64,000 nt of DNA. It comes from Parietichytrium sp. I65-24A. Its lineage: Eukaryota > Sar > Bigyra > Thraustochytrida > Thraustochytriidae. Below are positions 41,816 through 51,746 of the stretch, one piece after another. The position numbers and the translations under genes were made by a program. Each line of letters starts with the position of its first letter. The first letter of the stretch is position 1. A model generated the notes under the pieces. That model was given only the letters and a program-made list of their open reading frames with translations. It was not told where the DNA came from and ran no database searches. The stretch spans positions 744,001-808,000 of the forward strand of contig BLSF01000002.1 of NCBI GenBank assembly GCA_012862575.1. Direction: 5' to 3'.

Positions 41816-43073
41816 TGCGCCCGTCACAACTCACGCGCAGCCCAGTCCCACCGCGTTGTCTTTCCAGCTCTCCTTTCGAGCACAGCCTGAAGAGCCGCTG
41901 AGCTCGGCAACTTCGGCCCGCTCAAGAGTCCTGCGCAGGCAGGTCCCACAAGTCCCACAAGTCCCAGACCGCGACTCTTACGAGCACGCGTACTGGCCGA
42001 ATAGCTCACAACCCGCCTGCCAACACAGCTACGACTGTCACCCCGGGCCCGGGATTCCGTCGTGAGTTGTGAGTTGTGAGTTGCGAGTTGTGAGTTGTGA
42101 GTTGTGAGTCACTCGCGAGACGTATGCCAGCGGTGCCCTCCCTTGGCAGTCATAGCTCTCATGATAGCTTTCCATTAGTTTGATTGTTTCATAGTCCCGT
42201 AGTCCGTGTGACAGTCACTGAGTTACATACTTAGACATGCGCTTACGCACACGTAAATAAAAATAGAGAGAAAATAGGACCCACCCACAGGTCAACAATG
42301 CATGGAATGGTTCATTGCTCGCGATCAAGATGAACATGTGCGAAGTTCAGTGGATTGCAATGGATTGGACATTGGCACTGGCATATTCTGCCGTGAACTG
42401 TTCCGAATTCCGATCGATGGATAGACAGACAGCCAAGGTGACTGCAAGGTCAGCTGCGAAAATGAAATGAGACTGGAAGTGGCGCTGGCATTCGGAGGTG
42501 GAGTTCTTGTGCGAGATTCGAAACTTGATGCTGGTGATCCGGACGTTGAAGGAGTGATTAGAGATTTGCGCCTGGCCGACAGTCACTCTTGATCGTTACG
42601 CGAGGAAAGTTCAGAAGAGGTCATGGCACCAACTGCCGGCTTTGGGGAACGATGTGCGGACTCGCTGCACCTTCGAAGTGTATAGAAAGAAAGAGACCTA
42701 GTTGCTTCGCTTTACAAAATGGAAATAGTACTGGCATGGTTGAAAATGTTGCGCGCCGATTCTCGGCCGGCGAAATGCAGTTGCCCACAGCGAAAGCGTC
42801 ATGGAATCGCAGTTTTCCAACACGGGCACAATGGAGACGAAGACGAAGACGATACATTTGTTGCGGGCAGATTAAATGATCAAGTCTCGATTGAAGATTG
42901 CGCTCCAAAAATAAAGCAGACCCCGAACACCCCGAACCCGATCGAAACCAAAATATCAAGACCAAGAATACACATCACAAAAAACAACAACAACAGAAAC
43001 CAAAATATATATATAAAAATAGAAGCGTGGAATTTGTCTCAAGCGCACAAGCTGGAAGTTGATAATTCAAAGG
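41816..43073. other. divergent promoter region
   Basis: Lies between GH92 and the vWA-mucin gene. It has a GAGTTGT tandem at 42062-42108, and an A-rich CAACAA/TATATA leader at 42975-43022 close to the vWA-mucin start. No gene is supported. Confidence 0.6.
42062..42108. repeat. (GAGTTGT)n tandem repeat
   Basis: Seven 7-base units, one with a T to C change. Confidence 0.95.
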
Positions 43074-45773
43074 ATGAATACACTGATTGCTCTCCTTATC
43101 TCACTGGCTATGGTAGGGCTGTCAAGCTCTGGAGCTGCTGCAACGCCAACGTGCAGTACTTCTGCCTTACCGACAGACGTGATTTGGGTTTTAGATGGCT
43201 CGAAAAGCATTGGAAAGAAGAACTTCAAGCATGTATTGCTTCCTTTTGTCGCAAGTGTACAAGGCAGAATGCTCCAGCAAAATAACGAACTGCGTACTGG
43301 TGTCGTGGAGTTTTCGAGTGGAACATGGGTGTCCAATTCCTGGGACCACGCCAAGCTTGATTTAGCATTCCATCTCACAGCATCCGACTTTAGTGATTGG
43401 CTTTGGCGAAATGTGTGGTACTCCAGCGGCTCCACGAACACTGAAGCTGTGCTCACAGACTTAGCAAAGACGTACTTTCCTGCTCGCGAAAACAAGAAGC
43501 GTGCAAATAGTTTCCGTGTCGTCATATTCGTGTCAGATGGCAACCCGTACCCAGACCCTGGCTCTCAAGTGATTCAAGCTCGGGCAAACGAAATGATGTC
43601 CTCCGGAAACGTTGATCGCCTCATTTACCTCACTATTGGCCAGGACCTTGATACGTCTTTGTTTGATGGTGTGAAAAACTACGACCCCAGCACTGATATG
43701 TTTCCCGTTGACTTCAGGAGCATGGCTTCTCTTGTAAACCATCTCGTAAGAACTGTAGAGACCTGTGACTACACCCCTCCGCCATGTGGCTGCTCTGTGG
43801 TCAACATCGCGGCCTTTTGTGACGGGAAGATGACGGTGACGGAGAGGGTTGCAGGTTCGAATGTGAAGAGTTGGAATTACCGGTTCGATGGGCATCAGCC
43901 CTTTGAACTCCACTCACATAAGATACAACCTTCCCTGAGTGCTTTCACGTTTTCATGCACTGGTTCAAACTTTGTCGCGAGTTTGGACATGTGCGGACAG
44001 CAGTACGTCACGAACAGAGATACGTCCACAGCTGGAGGCATGTTTAGGTTTCAATTGAACAGGCACCTGTCTGGTGGCGATACACGCAGCTTGGAATACT
44101 CGAGCCTAGGCGGATATCTTGGAGGTGTGGCGGACAGAAGCCCATTTAAACGAAATTCTCTCTGGGTTTGGAACAATCAGAAAGGCAATACTCTATGGTT
44201 TGACTTTGCAATTGGCGCCGTAATGACTTGCCCGCCTTCGTTTCCGCCAACAAAAGTTCCCACCACCAAGACTCCGACAACTAGAGCTCCAACCACGAAA
44301 GCTCCGACTACGAGAGCTCCAACGACGAGAGCTCCGACGACTAAAGCTCCGACAACCAGTGCTCCGACCACAAAAGCTCCAACAACAAAATCTCCAACGA
44401 CGAGAGCTCCGACGACTAAAGCTCCGACAACCAGTGCTCCGACCACGAAAGCTCCAACAACAAAATCTCCAACTACGAGAGCTCCGACGACTAAAGCTCC
44501 GACAACCAGTGCTCCGACCACGAAAGCTCCAACAACAAAATCTCCAACTACGAGAGCTCCGACGACTAAAGCTCCGACAACCAGTGCTCCGACCACGAAA
44601 GCTCCAACAACAAAATCTCCAACGACGAGAGCTCCGACGACTAAAGCTCCGACAACCAGTGCTCCGACCACAAAAGCTCCAACAACAAAATCTCCAACTA
44701 CGAGAGCTCCAACGACTAAAGCTCCGACAACAAGTGCTCCGACCACGAAAGCTCCAACTACGAAAGCTCCAACGACGAAAGCCCCAACGACGAAAGCCCC
44801 AACAACAAGTGCTCCGACCACGAAAGCTCCAACTACGAAAGCTCCAACAACAAACGCCCCTACAACAATGACTCCGACAGTGACACCGACATTTGCACCT
44901 TCGAGGCAACCGTCACAGGCACCGACGGAAGCGCCGACGGCGTTTGCAGATTGCTCTGGAGCAGGTGTTCTACTTGCGATCGACCAGTCGTTCAGTATTG
45001 GGAACAAACACTTCGGTCTTCAGACGAAAGTAGTCCAGCACTTGCTTGACAGGCTTCCTATAGGACCATCTGGGGTTTCTCTGGCGCTGACAAGTTTTGG
45101 GAAAGATTATTTCGATGAGATTGCGGTGTCAAAAATCAGTACAATTGGAGAAAGCGCAACGCACGTAAAAAAGGCTGCCCTAGACTTCCTTGCAAAGTCC
45201 GATGAGCGAGCAAGATACACGGACTTTGCCCCGATTTTCGACAAGAATCACGGCATTCTCTTGTCCGAAACGGTTGCAAAACCGTCAATCTTGATCTTGT
45301 CGGACGGGCAACCTTTCACGAAAAAATACAGAGGAGGAAAGAAATCCCTCCAGGCAGCTTGCTCAGCCGCATCGGGCTTCAAAGCAAAGTATCCGCTCAC
45401 CAAGATTCTTTGCTTTCAATCCACGAGCAATTCAAAGTCAGCAAATTTCTTTAAATGTGCCTGTGACGTCAAGTGGCTTGCTGGCGATCCGAGGCAAACA
45501 GCCCGTCCCTCCAGTATCGCGTTGGAGATGATGCAGAACCAAATCTGCGTACCGTCCACGTTGCAAGAGAATCCTTGCACCGCCATTATGGCAGAAGCCT
45601 CGATCCCGCCAAACTTAAAGCGGAAAGAGTGCCTCGGTGTTGAGCGTAACTTCAAAGGTTTGAGGAATCGAAAAGACACTGCGCTCGACTCCCCGCTCCA
45701 CAAACAGTGCTACTGGAACCGCAAACGCGGCTGCACGGTGTATGAGCGCTACGCCCCTTTATATCGCAAATAA
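43074..45773 (+). CDS. secreted vWA - Thr/Pro mucin-like repeat - vWA protein
   Basis: 899 residues. ATG 43074 opens a signal peptide (MNTLIALLISLAMVGL); upstream in-frame there is only TTG. The first vWA domain (about 33-215) has MIDAS DGSKSIG. A cysteine-containing beta-rich module (about 225-385) follows. Residues about 394-610 are PTT-x-A/S pentapeptides, expected to be densely O-glycosylated and extended, ending in PSRQPSQAPTEAPT. The second vWA domain (about 627-830) has MIDAS DQSFSIG. The C-terminus is Cys-rich and ends basic. There is no transmembrane segment or GPI-like tail, so it is secreted or held by partners. The layout suggests a metal-dependent adhesin or matrix protein; the ligand is unknown. 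Confidence 0.88.
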   Translation: MNTLIALLISLAMVGLSSSGAAATPTCSTSALPTDVIWVLDGSKSIGKKNFKHVLLPFVASVQGRMLQQNNELRTGVVEFSSGTWVSNSWDHAKLDLAFHLTASDFSDWLWRNVWYSSGSTNTEAVLTDLAKTYFPARENKKRANSFRVVIFVSDGNPYPDPGSQVIQARANEMMSSGNVDRLIYLTIGQDLDTSLFDGVKNYDPSTDMFPVDFRSMASLVNHLVRTVETCDYTPPPCGCSVVNIAAFCDGKMTVTERVAGSNVKSWNYRFDGHQPFELHSHKIQPSLSAFTFSCTGSNFVASLDMCGQQYVTNRDTSTAGGMFRFQLNRHLSGGDTRSLEYSSLGGYLGGVADRSPFKRNSLWVWNNQKGNTLWFDFAIGAVMTCPPSFPPTKVPTTKTPTTRAPTTKAPTTRAPTTRAPTTKAPTTSAPTTKAPTTKSPTTRAPTTKAPTTSAPTTKAPTTKSPTTRAPTTKAPTTSAPTTKAPTTKSPTTRAPTTKAPTTSAPTTKAPTTKSPTTRAPTTKAPTTSAPTTKAPTTKSPTTRAPTTKAPTTSAPTTKAPTTKAPTTKAPTTKAPTTSAPTTKAPTTKAPTTNAPTTMTPTVTPTFAPSRQPSQAPTEAPTAFADCSGAGVLLAIDQSFSIGNKHFGLQTKVVQHLLDRLPIGPSGVSLALTSFGKDYFDEIAVSKISTIGESATHVKKAALDFLAKSDERARYTDFAPIFDKNHGILLSETVAKPSILILSDGQPFTKKYRGGKKSLQAACSAASGFKAKYPLTKILCFQSTSNSKSANFFKCACDVKWLAGDPRQTARPSSIALEMMQNQICVPSTLQENPCTAIMAEASIPPNLKRKECLGVERNFKGLRNRKDTALDSPLHKQCYWNRKRGCTVYERYAPLYRK
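44253..44905 (+). repeat. coding minisatellite: 15-bp units in 75-bp higher-order repeats
   Basis: Encodes PTTKA-type pentapeptides (15 bp). From about 44320 to 44700 these are arranged in five nearly identical 75-bp blocks (TRA-TKA-TSA-TKA-TKS order), flanked by less regular units. The near-identity at synonymous sites points to recent expansion or gene conversion. Confidence 0.93.
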
Positions 45774-46999
45774 ACATCAAAATCAGTGAAATAACGAATA
45801 TTTTACACAAGGCACCTTTCCTTCACAAAAACGTATTTGCCGGGTGCGATGGTTGCTCCTCTCCAGGTTTTAGGATTCCGAATTGAGAATTGAGAATCAT
45901 GAACCTCTCAGGGTCAAGGACTGCAACTCAGAAAGTCAAGGAAAGGAGTCCAAGTCCCCCTTTGCTCGGCTAAGTCTAGTATGTGAAACGACCTACTGAC
46001 CCCAGTCACCCCAATCACATGACTTTGCTTTCGCAGACCAGTCTCAGATGTTTGCTCTCACGCCGAATCATACCATCTCCGGTCACTCAAACTCGCAACA
46101 CTCACGAACGAACATGGGCTCAAGACAAGACAATGCACATCAAAATGCACAATGCACACTCACTCCCTCGTGTACATTACCGCCTCCACTTAGTGCTACT
46201 ATTACGATGAGTACTGAGAGCTGAGAGTGTCTACGCTAGGTATGGAGCAGCTCTCTTTTCCTGCACTACGGCTAATTAGATCTGTCGATAATACTGTCGC
46301 ACACTCTCTGATGGTAGATGGTAGTCACGTCCAACTCACGTTCTATGCTGGGGAGTAGTTGGTTCTAATAGATTTTCTCCCAGATGAGGACCCAGGGTAG
46401 CAAAAGCCTTAGAAATATGGCTCTAGAAGGTCCTAAACCTCTTTAATACAGTCCAACTCGCAGCCCAAATTCATGCTACACCCGACTAGCTAGGTCTTAC
46501 GAGTAGCCCGATCTTCCCCATACTAAGCGCTACTACCCTCGTACTCCTCGGACGTACCGAACCTGCTAAGACCCGCTACTCCCTTTCTACCTCTTTCTCC
46601 AGTTAGCCACTCCTAAGCGGTCCATCCCAGCTAACCCCGCCTCTTAATACTTCGTCTAGCGTCCGGCTACCCGCCGCTATCCTACCCACATCCTTATCCG
46701 TTCTCTAGTGAACTTGTGTGTGCGAGTGTGTGAACTGCGAAAAGGTCACCGCCTAGCATGAGTTACCACCCTGTAGGAGCAGCATCAGTATGGAAAACAT
46801 TGGAACCCATTGGAACCCATTGGAAAAGAGGAACAGGTGATTCATGAACATGTTAGGTGATAACCATAGGCGATGCTAACAGGTGGGGCAAGACTACGCG
46901 CGCGCTAGCAGGGGCAGTAGTGAAGTAGTGACCGTGCATGGACGAAGCGAGGGAGAGAGATTTAGAGAGACAAGAGGAAGAAAAGGAAGAAGAGAAGAC

Positions 47000-47002
<3 letters not shown>

Positions 47003-47040
<38 letters not shown>
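47003..47040. repeat. (GA)n microsatellite
   Basis: GA dinucleotides about 170-210 bp before the WASP ATG, purine on the sense strand. Confidence 0.95.
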
Positions 47041-47042
<2 letters not shown>

Positions 47043-47139
47043 GGCGCGAAGAGGGGATCGCTGTCCGTGTGTCCCCGTTGTGCATCGCGTAAAAGTAACG
47101 GTGGAGCAGACAGAGCGAGAGAGGAAACGGGGAGTTGAA

Positions 47140-47166
47140 AAGAGAGAGAGAGAGAGAGAGAGAGAG
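47140..47166. repeat. (GA)n microsatellite
   Basis: Perfect AG dinucleotides 45-71 bp before the WASP ATG, purine on the sense strand. Confidence 0.95.
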
Positions 47167-47210
47167 GTTGAAAGAGAGTGCGGGCACGGATTGGAGGAGG
47201 AAAGAGCGCG

Positions 47211-49013
47211 ATGACGCTGCTGACGTCGGACGAGAAGAAGAAGCTGCAGGATGCAGTGGGGTTCCGACAGACAGTGGTAGCGCAGGGGCTTGCGAGGCTG
47301 CTGCTGTCGTCACCGGACCCGAAGGCGCTGAAGAAGAACGACCCCAACTCGGTGTTGAGAACGTTCAAGAATCTGTCGGATGAACAGTGGACCAACACAA
47401 ACGTGCAAGGTGCCCTGGCATTTGTGATCGACAGAGACACAGATAGCTTCATTTTTCAGATTTACGACATCGACACGTATGAGCTGCGATTCGAGTACGA
47501 GCTATACTACGACATGGAGTACCAGATGCTCTCCGGGCAATTCCACTCTTTCGAGATGGAGGACTGCGTCGCTGGCTTGTCATTTGCGGACCTGGACGAG
47601 GCAAAGGGTTTCTTGACCAAGGTCATGGCGCTCAAGCCTTCGACGAAGCAGACCGGAGGCAACCTTCTAAAACCGCAAAAGCAAAAAGACAAGGAGAAGA
47701 AAGGAGGTCTCTTCGGGTCCTTCTTCGGAGGCGGGCGCAAGAAGAAGTCGGATAGCATGGACGACATTCAAATCGGAGAAGTCAAGATGGTGCGGCACGA
47801 CCAGCACGTCGGTGTCAACCCTGACGGAAGCTTTGATCTCCAAAACCTCCCATCCCATTGGAAATCATTATTTAAAGAAGCTGGAATCCGGAAGAAGGAT
47901 CTTCTCAACCCAGAGACGGCAGGCATTATCATGCAGACAATTCAGCAGGCCGAGGCTCAACAAGAGCTTGCGGCAATGTATAAGACACAAGAGGAATATG
48001 CTCATGTCAATGAAGATGAGATCGAGGACGCTGTCGGGGAGTTTTCCGAGGAGGAGCTCGATGCCTATCGCAAGTATCAAGAAGAGCTCGAAGCGTATCA
48101 CGCAGAGCTTGCTGCTTATGAGGCCGAGCAGGCGGCACTAGAGGCGTGGGAGAAGGAGCAGGCGGCACTCATGGAGGTAGAAAAGAAACGGCAAGAGGAG
48201 GCCAAAAAGCAAGAGGCTGCTGCCGCGTCGAGGAGCCCCCCTCCGCCACTCCCTCCTCGCAAGTTGCAAGAGGCTGCAAAGCAGGCAGAGGACGACCTCA
48301 AGGAAGCTCGTACGAACGCCGCTGCTGCCGAGAAGCGATACAGGCAGTCTGTACGTCGCGTGGAGAAGTCACCGCAACAGCTCGAGCTTGAGCGCGAGCG
48401 TGAAGAGGCGCGAAATGCCGCCGAGGAGGCTCGTAGACTTGCAGAGGAAGCAGCTCGAGAGCGTGACGCAATTCTCAAAGAGCTTGAGGAGATGCGGGCT
48501 GCACAGGCGAGCAAAGCTCCGACACGGAAATCCACGCGAATCTCCTTTAGTCTTCGAAGAAGCAAGGCGCGCGAGGAAGACATGCCCCCGCCACTACCAA
48601 GTATGCCACCGCCATTGCTAGAGGCTCCAACTCCACCCCCACCACCACCACCGCCACCACTCCCGGAGGCCCCGGAGCCGCCAAGGCTGCCAGAGCTTCC
48701 AGGACTCTCTCGCGGCGGACCAAGCCCTGCAGATCTGGCAAAGGTCAAGCTGAGCAAAACCCCTGCAGCACCGGCTCGGCCACATCAAAATACACTCATG
48801 GGTGCCATCCAAGGCGGCGTACAGCTTAAAAAGGTCCAGCCGCCTTTGAAGAAGCCTGCTCAACGGCCAACCTCTGCCAAAGCACTTCCTGACCTCAAGC
48901 AGATGAAACCAAAAGCCCAAAACCAGCTCATGGCAAATCTTATCGCCAAGATGCAAGAGCGGCGTGGTCAGCTCGGAGAAGCAGATGACGATGATGACGA
49001 CGACTGGGATTAA
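47211..49013 (+). CDS. WASP: WASP-family actin nucleation promoter
   Basis: 600 residues with the complete WASP order, starting at ATG 47211 (upstream frame is GTG only). The WH1 domain (about 10-135) ends with FHSFEMEDCVAGLSFAD, close to the FHTFxxDDCxxGLNFAD of animal WASP. A basic KKKGGLF-type stretch precedes a CRIB/GTPase-binding region (about 188-245: VRHDQHVGVNPDGSF, then LFKEAGI). A Glu/Ala-rich coiled coil, one proline-rich stretch at about 340 and a larger one at about 462-495 follow. The WH2 motif is LMGAIQGGVQLKKV (about 529-542). The central-acidic tail ends DDDDDDDWD with the terminal tryptophan. It should relay Rho-family GTPases to Arp2/3-driven branched actin. Confidence 0.94.
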   Translation: MTLLTSDEKKKLQDAVGFRQTVVAQGLARLLLSSPDPKALKKNDPNSVLRTFKNLSDEQWTNTNVQGALAFVIDRDTDSFIFQIYDIDTYELRFEYELYYDMEYQMLSGQFHSFEMEDCVAGLSFADLDEAKGFLTKVMALKPSTKQTGGNLLKPQKQKDKEKKGGLFGSFFGGGRKKKSDSMDDIQIGEVKMVRHDQHVGVNPDGSFDLQNLPSHWKSLFKEAGIRKKDLLNPETAGIIMQTIQQAEAQQELAAMYKTQEEYAHVNEDEIEDAVGEFSEEELDAYRKYQEELEAYHAELAAYEAEQAALEAWEKEQAALMEVEKKRQEEAKKQEAAAASRSPPPPLPPRKLQEAAKQAEDDLKEARTNAAAAEKRYRQSVRRVEKSPQQLELEREREEARNAAEEARRLAEEAARERDAILKELEEMRAAQASKAPTRKSTRISFSLRRSKAREEDMPPPLPSMPPPLLEAPTPPPPPPPPPLPEAPEPPRLPELPGLSRGGPSPADLAKVKLSKTPAAPARPHQNTLMGAIQGGVQLKKVQPPLKKPAQRPTSAKALPDLKQMKPKAQNQLMANLIAKMQERRGQLGEADDDDDDDWD

Positions 49014-50232
49014 GCTTTTGGTTTTGCAGGCGGCGAAAGCAGTCGGCCCTGTTGAAACTATATTTTCCCAATCCCCGTGAAGCTGCGCTCTGTCAACCAT
49101 AATGAAGGACGCTTCATTTCATTACTCTATAAACTGTCAATTGTGTTTTCCAATTATGAATTTCATGGATTATGGCGCCTTTCGCAAGCACTATCCAAGA
49201 GTCCTTGCGCATGCGATCTGGCGAATCATTTGCAATATTCCTGCGCCGAGCTGAGAGCGTCGCAGCACGTCATCCGAGACAGCCCTTCATCCGTTTTTCG
49301 CAAGGAACCCAATTCCATCTTGCCTGTCAACTCCACACATTCAACATCAGTCACCATCAGAGTCCGCGGCCATCGTTCTACTGCGTGCAACGGTGCAGCG
49401 AAAACAGTCAGTCCAAAGACCGGGGTGCACACCACGCTGTGGGTACTGTACCACGCTGTACCACGCAGTACCACAATGTTGGCCCATTGCGCCACGCACT
49501 TTTATGATTTCCATGCATTACTTTTAGCGGTCGCTACCGGTTTCGAGCGAGAGACGAGCAACTTTAGATTCGTGAAATTGAATGACAATCCCTGATGAAG
49601 ACGTAGCGGCGGCTAGCACGCACGGGCGAAGAAAGCGGATGACAGGACGAATGCTGTAGGGCATCATAGCGCGGTGAAGTGAGTGAGTGAGTGAGCGGGT
49701 CGACTGGCTAGCTAGCGCTCTGCGTAGCTCGTAAGCTGGCCAGCAGGCACAGTTACAGACACAAACAGACAGACATTGGGAGACGTGGGAGTGAAGTCGT
49801 GTCTTTAGCGCCATCCCGGTTTTCCTCAGCCAACTCTCTTGCCAACTTGAGCCCACGTCAGCGTACGAGTCGTAGATTCTATCGTAAATTCTGTAAATTC
49901 ACCTGCACTGCTGTCGCTGTGCAAAGGCCAAAGTGTGAGACGAAGCGCACACCCGTGGCTCGTTACTTGCAAGCCACAGCTAATAGCCACCGAGTTGGGA
50001 AGGTTTTCAAGTAGGGGGCAGTCCCGAAAAGGACCCCGGACACGGTGCGCGATCTGCGAAGAGGCACGACCAGCGAGCCTGGGTACTTTGAGCTGCTGCA
50101 GGGCCAAAGAAGCGGTCGCCGCGTTAGAACTTTAAACGCGGATACTCGGTACAGGGATTCCCAAGTGTTCGCTGCTGCTTTGGTGATTTCGCCTCTCCAG
50201 CACTTTTATAACCGTTTGATAGACGTCGAGCC
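49014..50232. other. intergenic region
   Basis: Upstream of the TRIC-like gene. It contains a GTACCACGC tandem (about 49447-49474), a GTGA tandem at about 49678-49694 and one TACCGG (49535). The non-ATG frames here are not supported. Confidence 0.6.
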
Positions 50233-51465
50233 ATGGCAGAGCCGTGGGAAGAGGAACCGCTGGCGCAGGACGGTCTTGACGAGATTGAGCCAGTGGCTTC
50301 ACCAAAGCTGAGCAAACGCCGGTCATCGCGCAGGAAGTCACATCAGTTGAAAAGCCAAAGTGAGTCTCAGGGAAAGGAGGAAGAAATCGACATGGTTGCT
50401 GCATCGGGGAAGCATTTGCGCGTTGCCCTAGGGTTCCTTCTCATGCTTATTCTTGTGGTGGACATGTTTTCCATGGGGTTTCGAGCCGGAAGCACGCCAT
50501 TCGTGGACTGGTGGGACATGATCGGTACCACGGCCTACCTTCGTGGCAGACACGAAAGTTTCTCACTGCGCAAGAAATCGAATCAAAAGCATCTGTCCTG
50601 GATGGCGTACACCATTCTGGATGCTTACATTCTCTACGAGATCGCCGGGAAGGTAACGAGATCGCTGATGCGTAAGCGCGCAGTGCTGCCCACTCTCATG
50701 GGGCTTTCCGACTTTGTGGTGTACGGCCTTCTGCCCGTGCATTTTTTCCCCGGGGATTACCTGTACGAGCTTGCTGACAAGAATGCAGTCCACGTACTTA
50801 TCATAAGTGCGTTTTGGGGTCTCACCAAATTACGTAGCTTGAACGATCAGATTTCGGAAGCCCTCTACCAGCATCATTACAGTATGCCGGCCACCTTCGC
50901 CCTGAGCATGCTTTCTTGTGAAATTGCCTCTGTGTACAGCCGCGTAGAAATGAACGTCATCCAATACAGCCCAGAAGAGATCGCGCGTCGCATACCCGGT
51001 GGGTTGAAAGCCTGGATATTCAGCCGTACATTCTTGTCTTCAATTTTGGTTTCCGGATGCATGCTCCTCACGATGCGATTGCGAGGCATTCCAGTCGTGT
51101 GGATCATCCCGAATTTTTTGGCCTACATTTTTTGCTTCTACCGCTACGCGAATGGACTTTTGGAAAGGACCATCACATCGCATTTCGGAGTGAGCGACGA
51201 TGACTCGATCAGGGAGATTGACCCAAAGACCATGCAAAAGTTAGTCGAGAAATTTGACGCCGCGGAGATCCAGAGCTCGCTCAAGCACGTCCCTGACAAA
51301 GTTGTTGAGGAGTCCATTCGACTGACCAAAAGCCTGATCATTAGTCTTGACAAGCTCGGTCAAGACAGCAAAGTCGATCTAGAGGAGATGCTGAATCGCC
51401 TGGAAGAGCTATCCGGGCTGTTGCAGCAAGAAGCGAGCGGAAAGGTCAAATTGAAGGGAGAATAG
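50233..51465 (+). CDS. multi-pass membrane protein, possibly TRIC-like channel
   Basis: 410 residues, ATG 50233 (context GCC ATG GC). A charged, Ser/Arg-rich N-terminus (1-60) precedes about seven hydrophobic segments between residues 63 and 320. The C-terminal 80 residues are a soluble coiled coil. The middle resembles TRIC (TMEM38) intracellular cation channels: a helix ending HFFPGDYLYEL parallels their F-x-P-x-D-x-x-Y, a following helix has KLRSLNDQIS where TRIC has its lipid-binding Lys/Arg, and a KAWIFS segment follows. This is a weak similarity by eye. No other family is recognised. The gene converges on Nup54. Confidence 0.6.
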   Translation: MAEPWEEEPLAQDGLDEIEPVASPKLSKRRSSRRKSHQLKSQSESQGKEEEIDMVAASGKHLRVALGFLLMLILVVDMFSMGFRAGSTPFVDWWDMIGTTAYLRGRHESFSLRKKSNQKHLSWMAYTILDAYILYEIAGKVTRSLMRKRAVLPTLMGLSDFVVYGLLPVHFFPGDYLYELADKNAVHVLIISAFWGLTKLRSLNDQISEALYQHHYSMPATFALSMLSCEIASVYSRVEMNVIQYSPEEIARRIPGGLKAWIFSRTFLSSILVSGCMLLTMRLRGIPVVWIIPNFLAYIFCFYRYANGLLERTITSHFGVSDDDSIREIDPKTMQKLVEKFDAAEIQSSLKHVPDKVVEESIRLTKSLIISLDKLGQDSKVDLEEMLNRLEELSGLLQQEASGKVKLKGE

Positions 51466-51746
51466 TTGTTTTTGAATCACCAGCCAGCCTTGATCAGTAA
51501 TCTTTGTATTCGAGCGGGCGGAGTCTTCTTCATGTTTAGAGTTTGAGTTTACATATTACCTTTATTTGTTCTTTCAGTTATCACGACTTTTTGTAAGACT
51601 GCACCTCATCAAGAAGGTTGCCTCGAATTTCATTTGTCATCGTCCATTGGAAAAGTCCTCAAATGGAGGAGAGGGGTCCGGGAAAGGGAAAACCAACCGT
51701 CACCGGTACAGGGAACTTGAACATGTGCGCATCTATATTTACTCTT

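Larger units (their letters stand above)
45774..47210. other. intergenic region with GA microsatellites
   Basis: Upstream of WASP. It contains a TTGGAACCCA direct repeat at about 46798-46825 and (GA)n at 47003-47040 and 47140-47166. The stretch 46250-46700 is unusually rich in CTA/CTAC trinucleotides, with no coding signal. Confidence 0.6.

Noticed and set aside
44253-44905. CRISPR-like regular repeat
   Set aside because: Units are contiguous with no unique spacers and encode a protein repeat in a eukaryotic gene.
44177-45007. 276-residue antisense frame made of VVGA-type repeats
   Set aside because: It is the reverse complement of the PTT repeat minisatellite. Open length comes from the 15-bp period, not from coding.
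48116-48757. 213-residue antisense frame rich in Ser and Gly
   Set aside because: Shadow of the WASP proline-rich and coiled-coil region.
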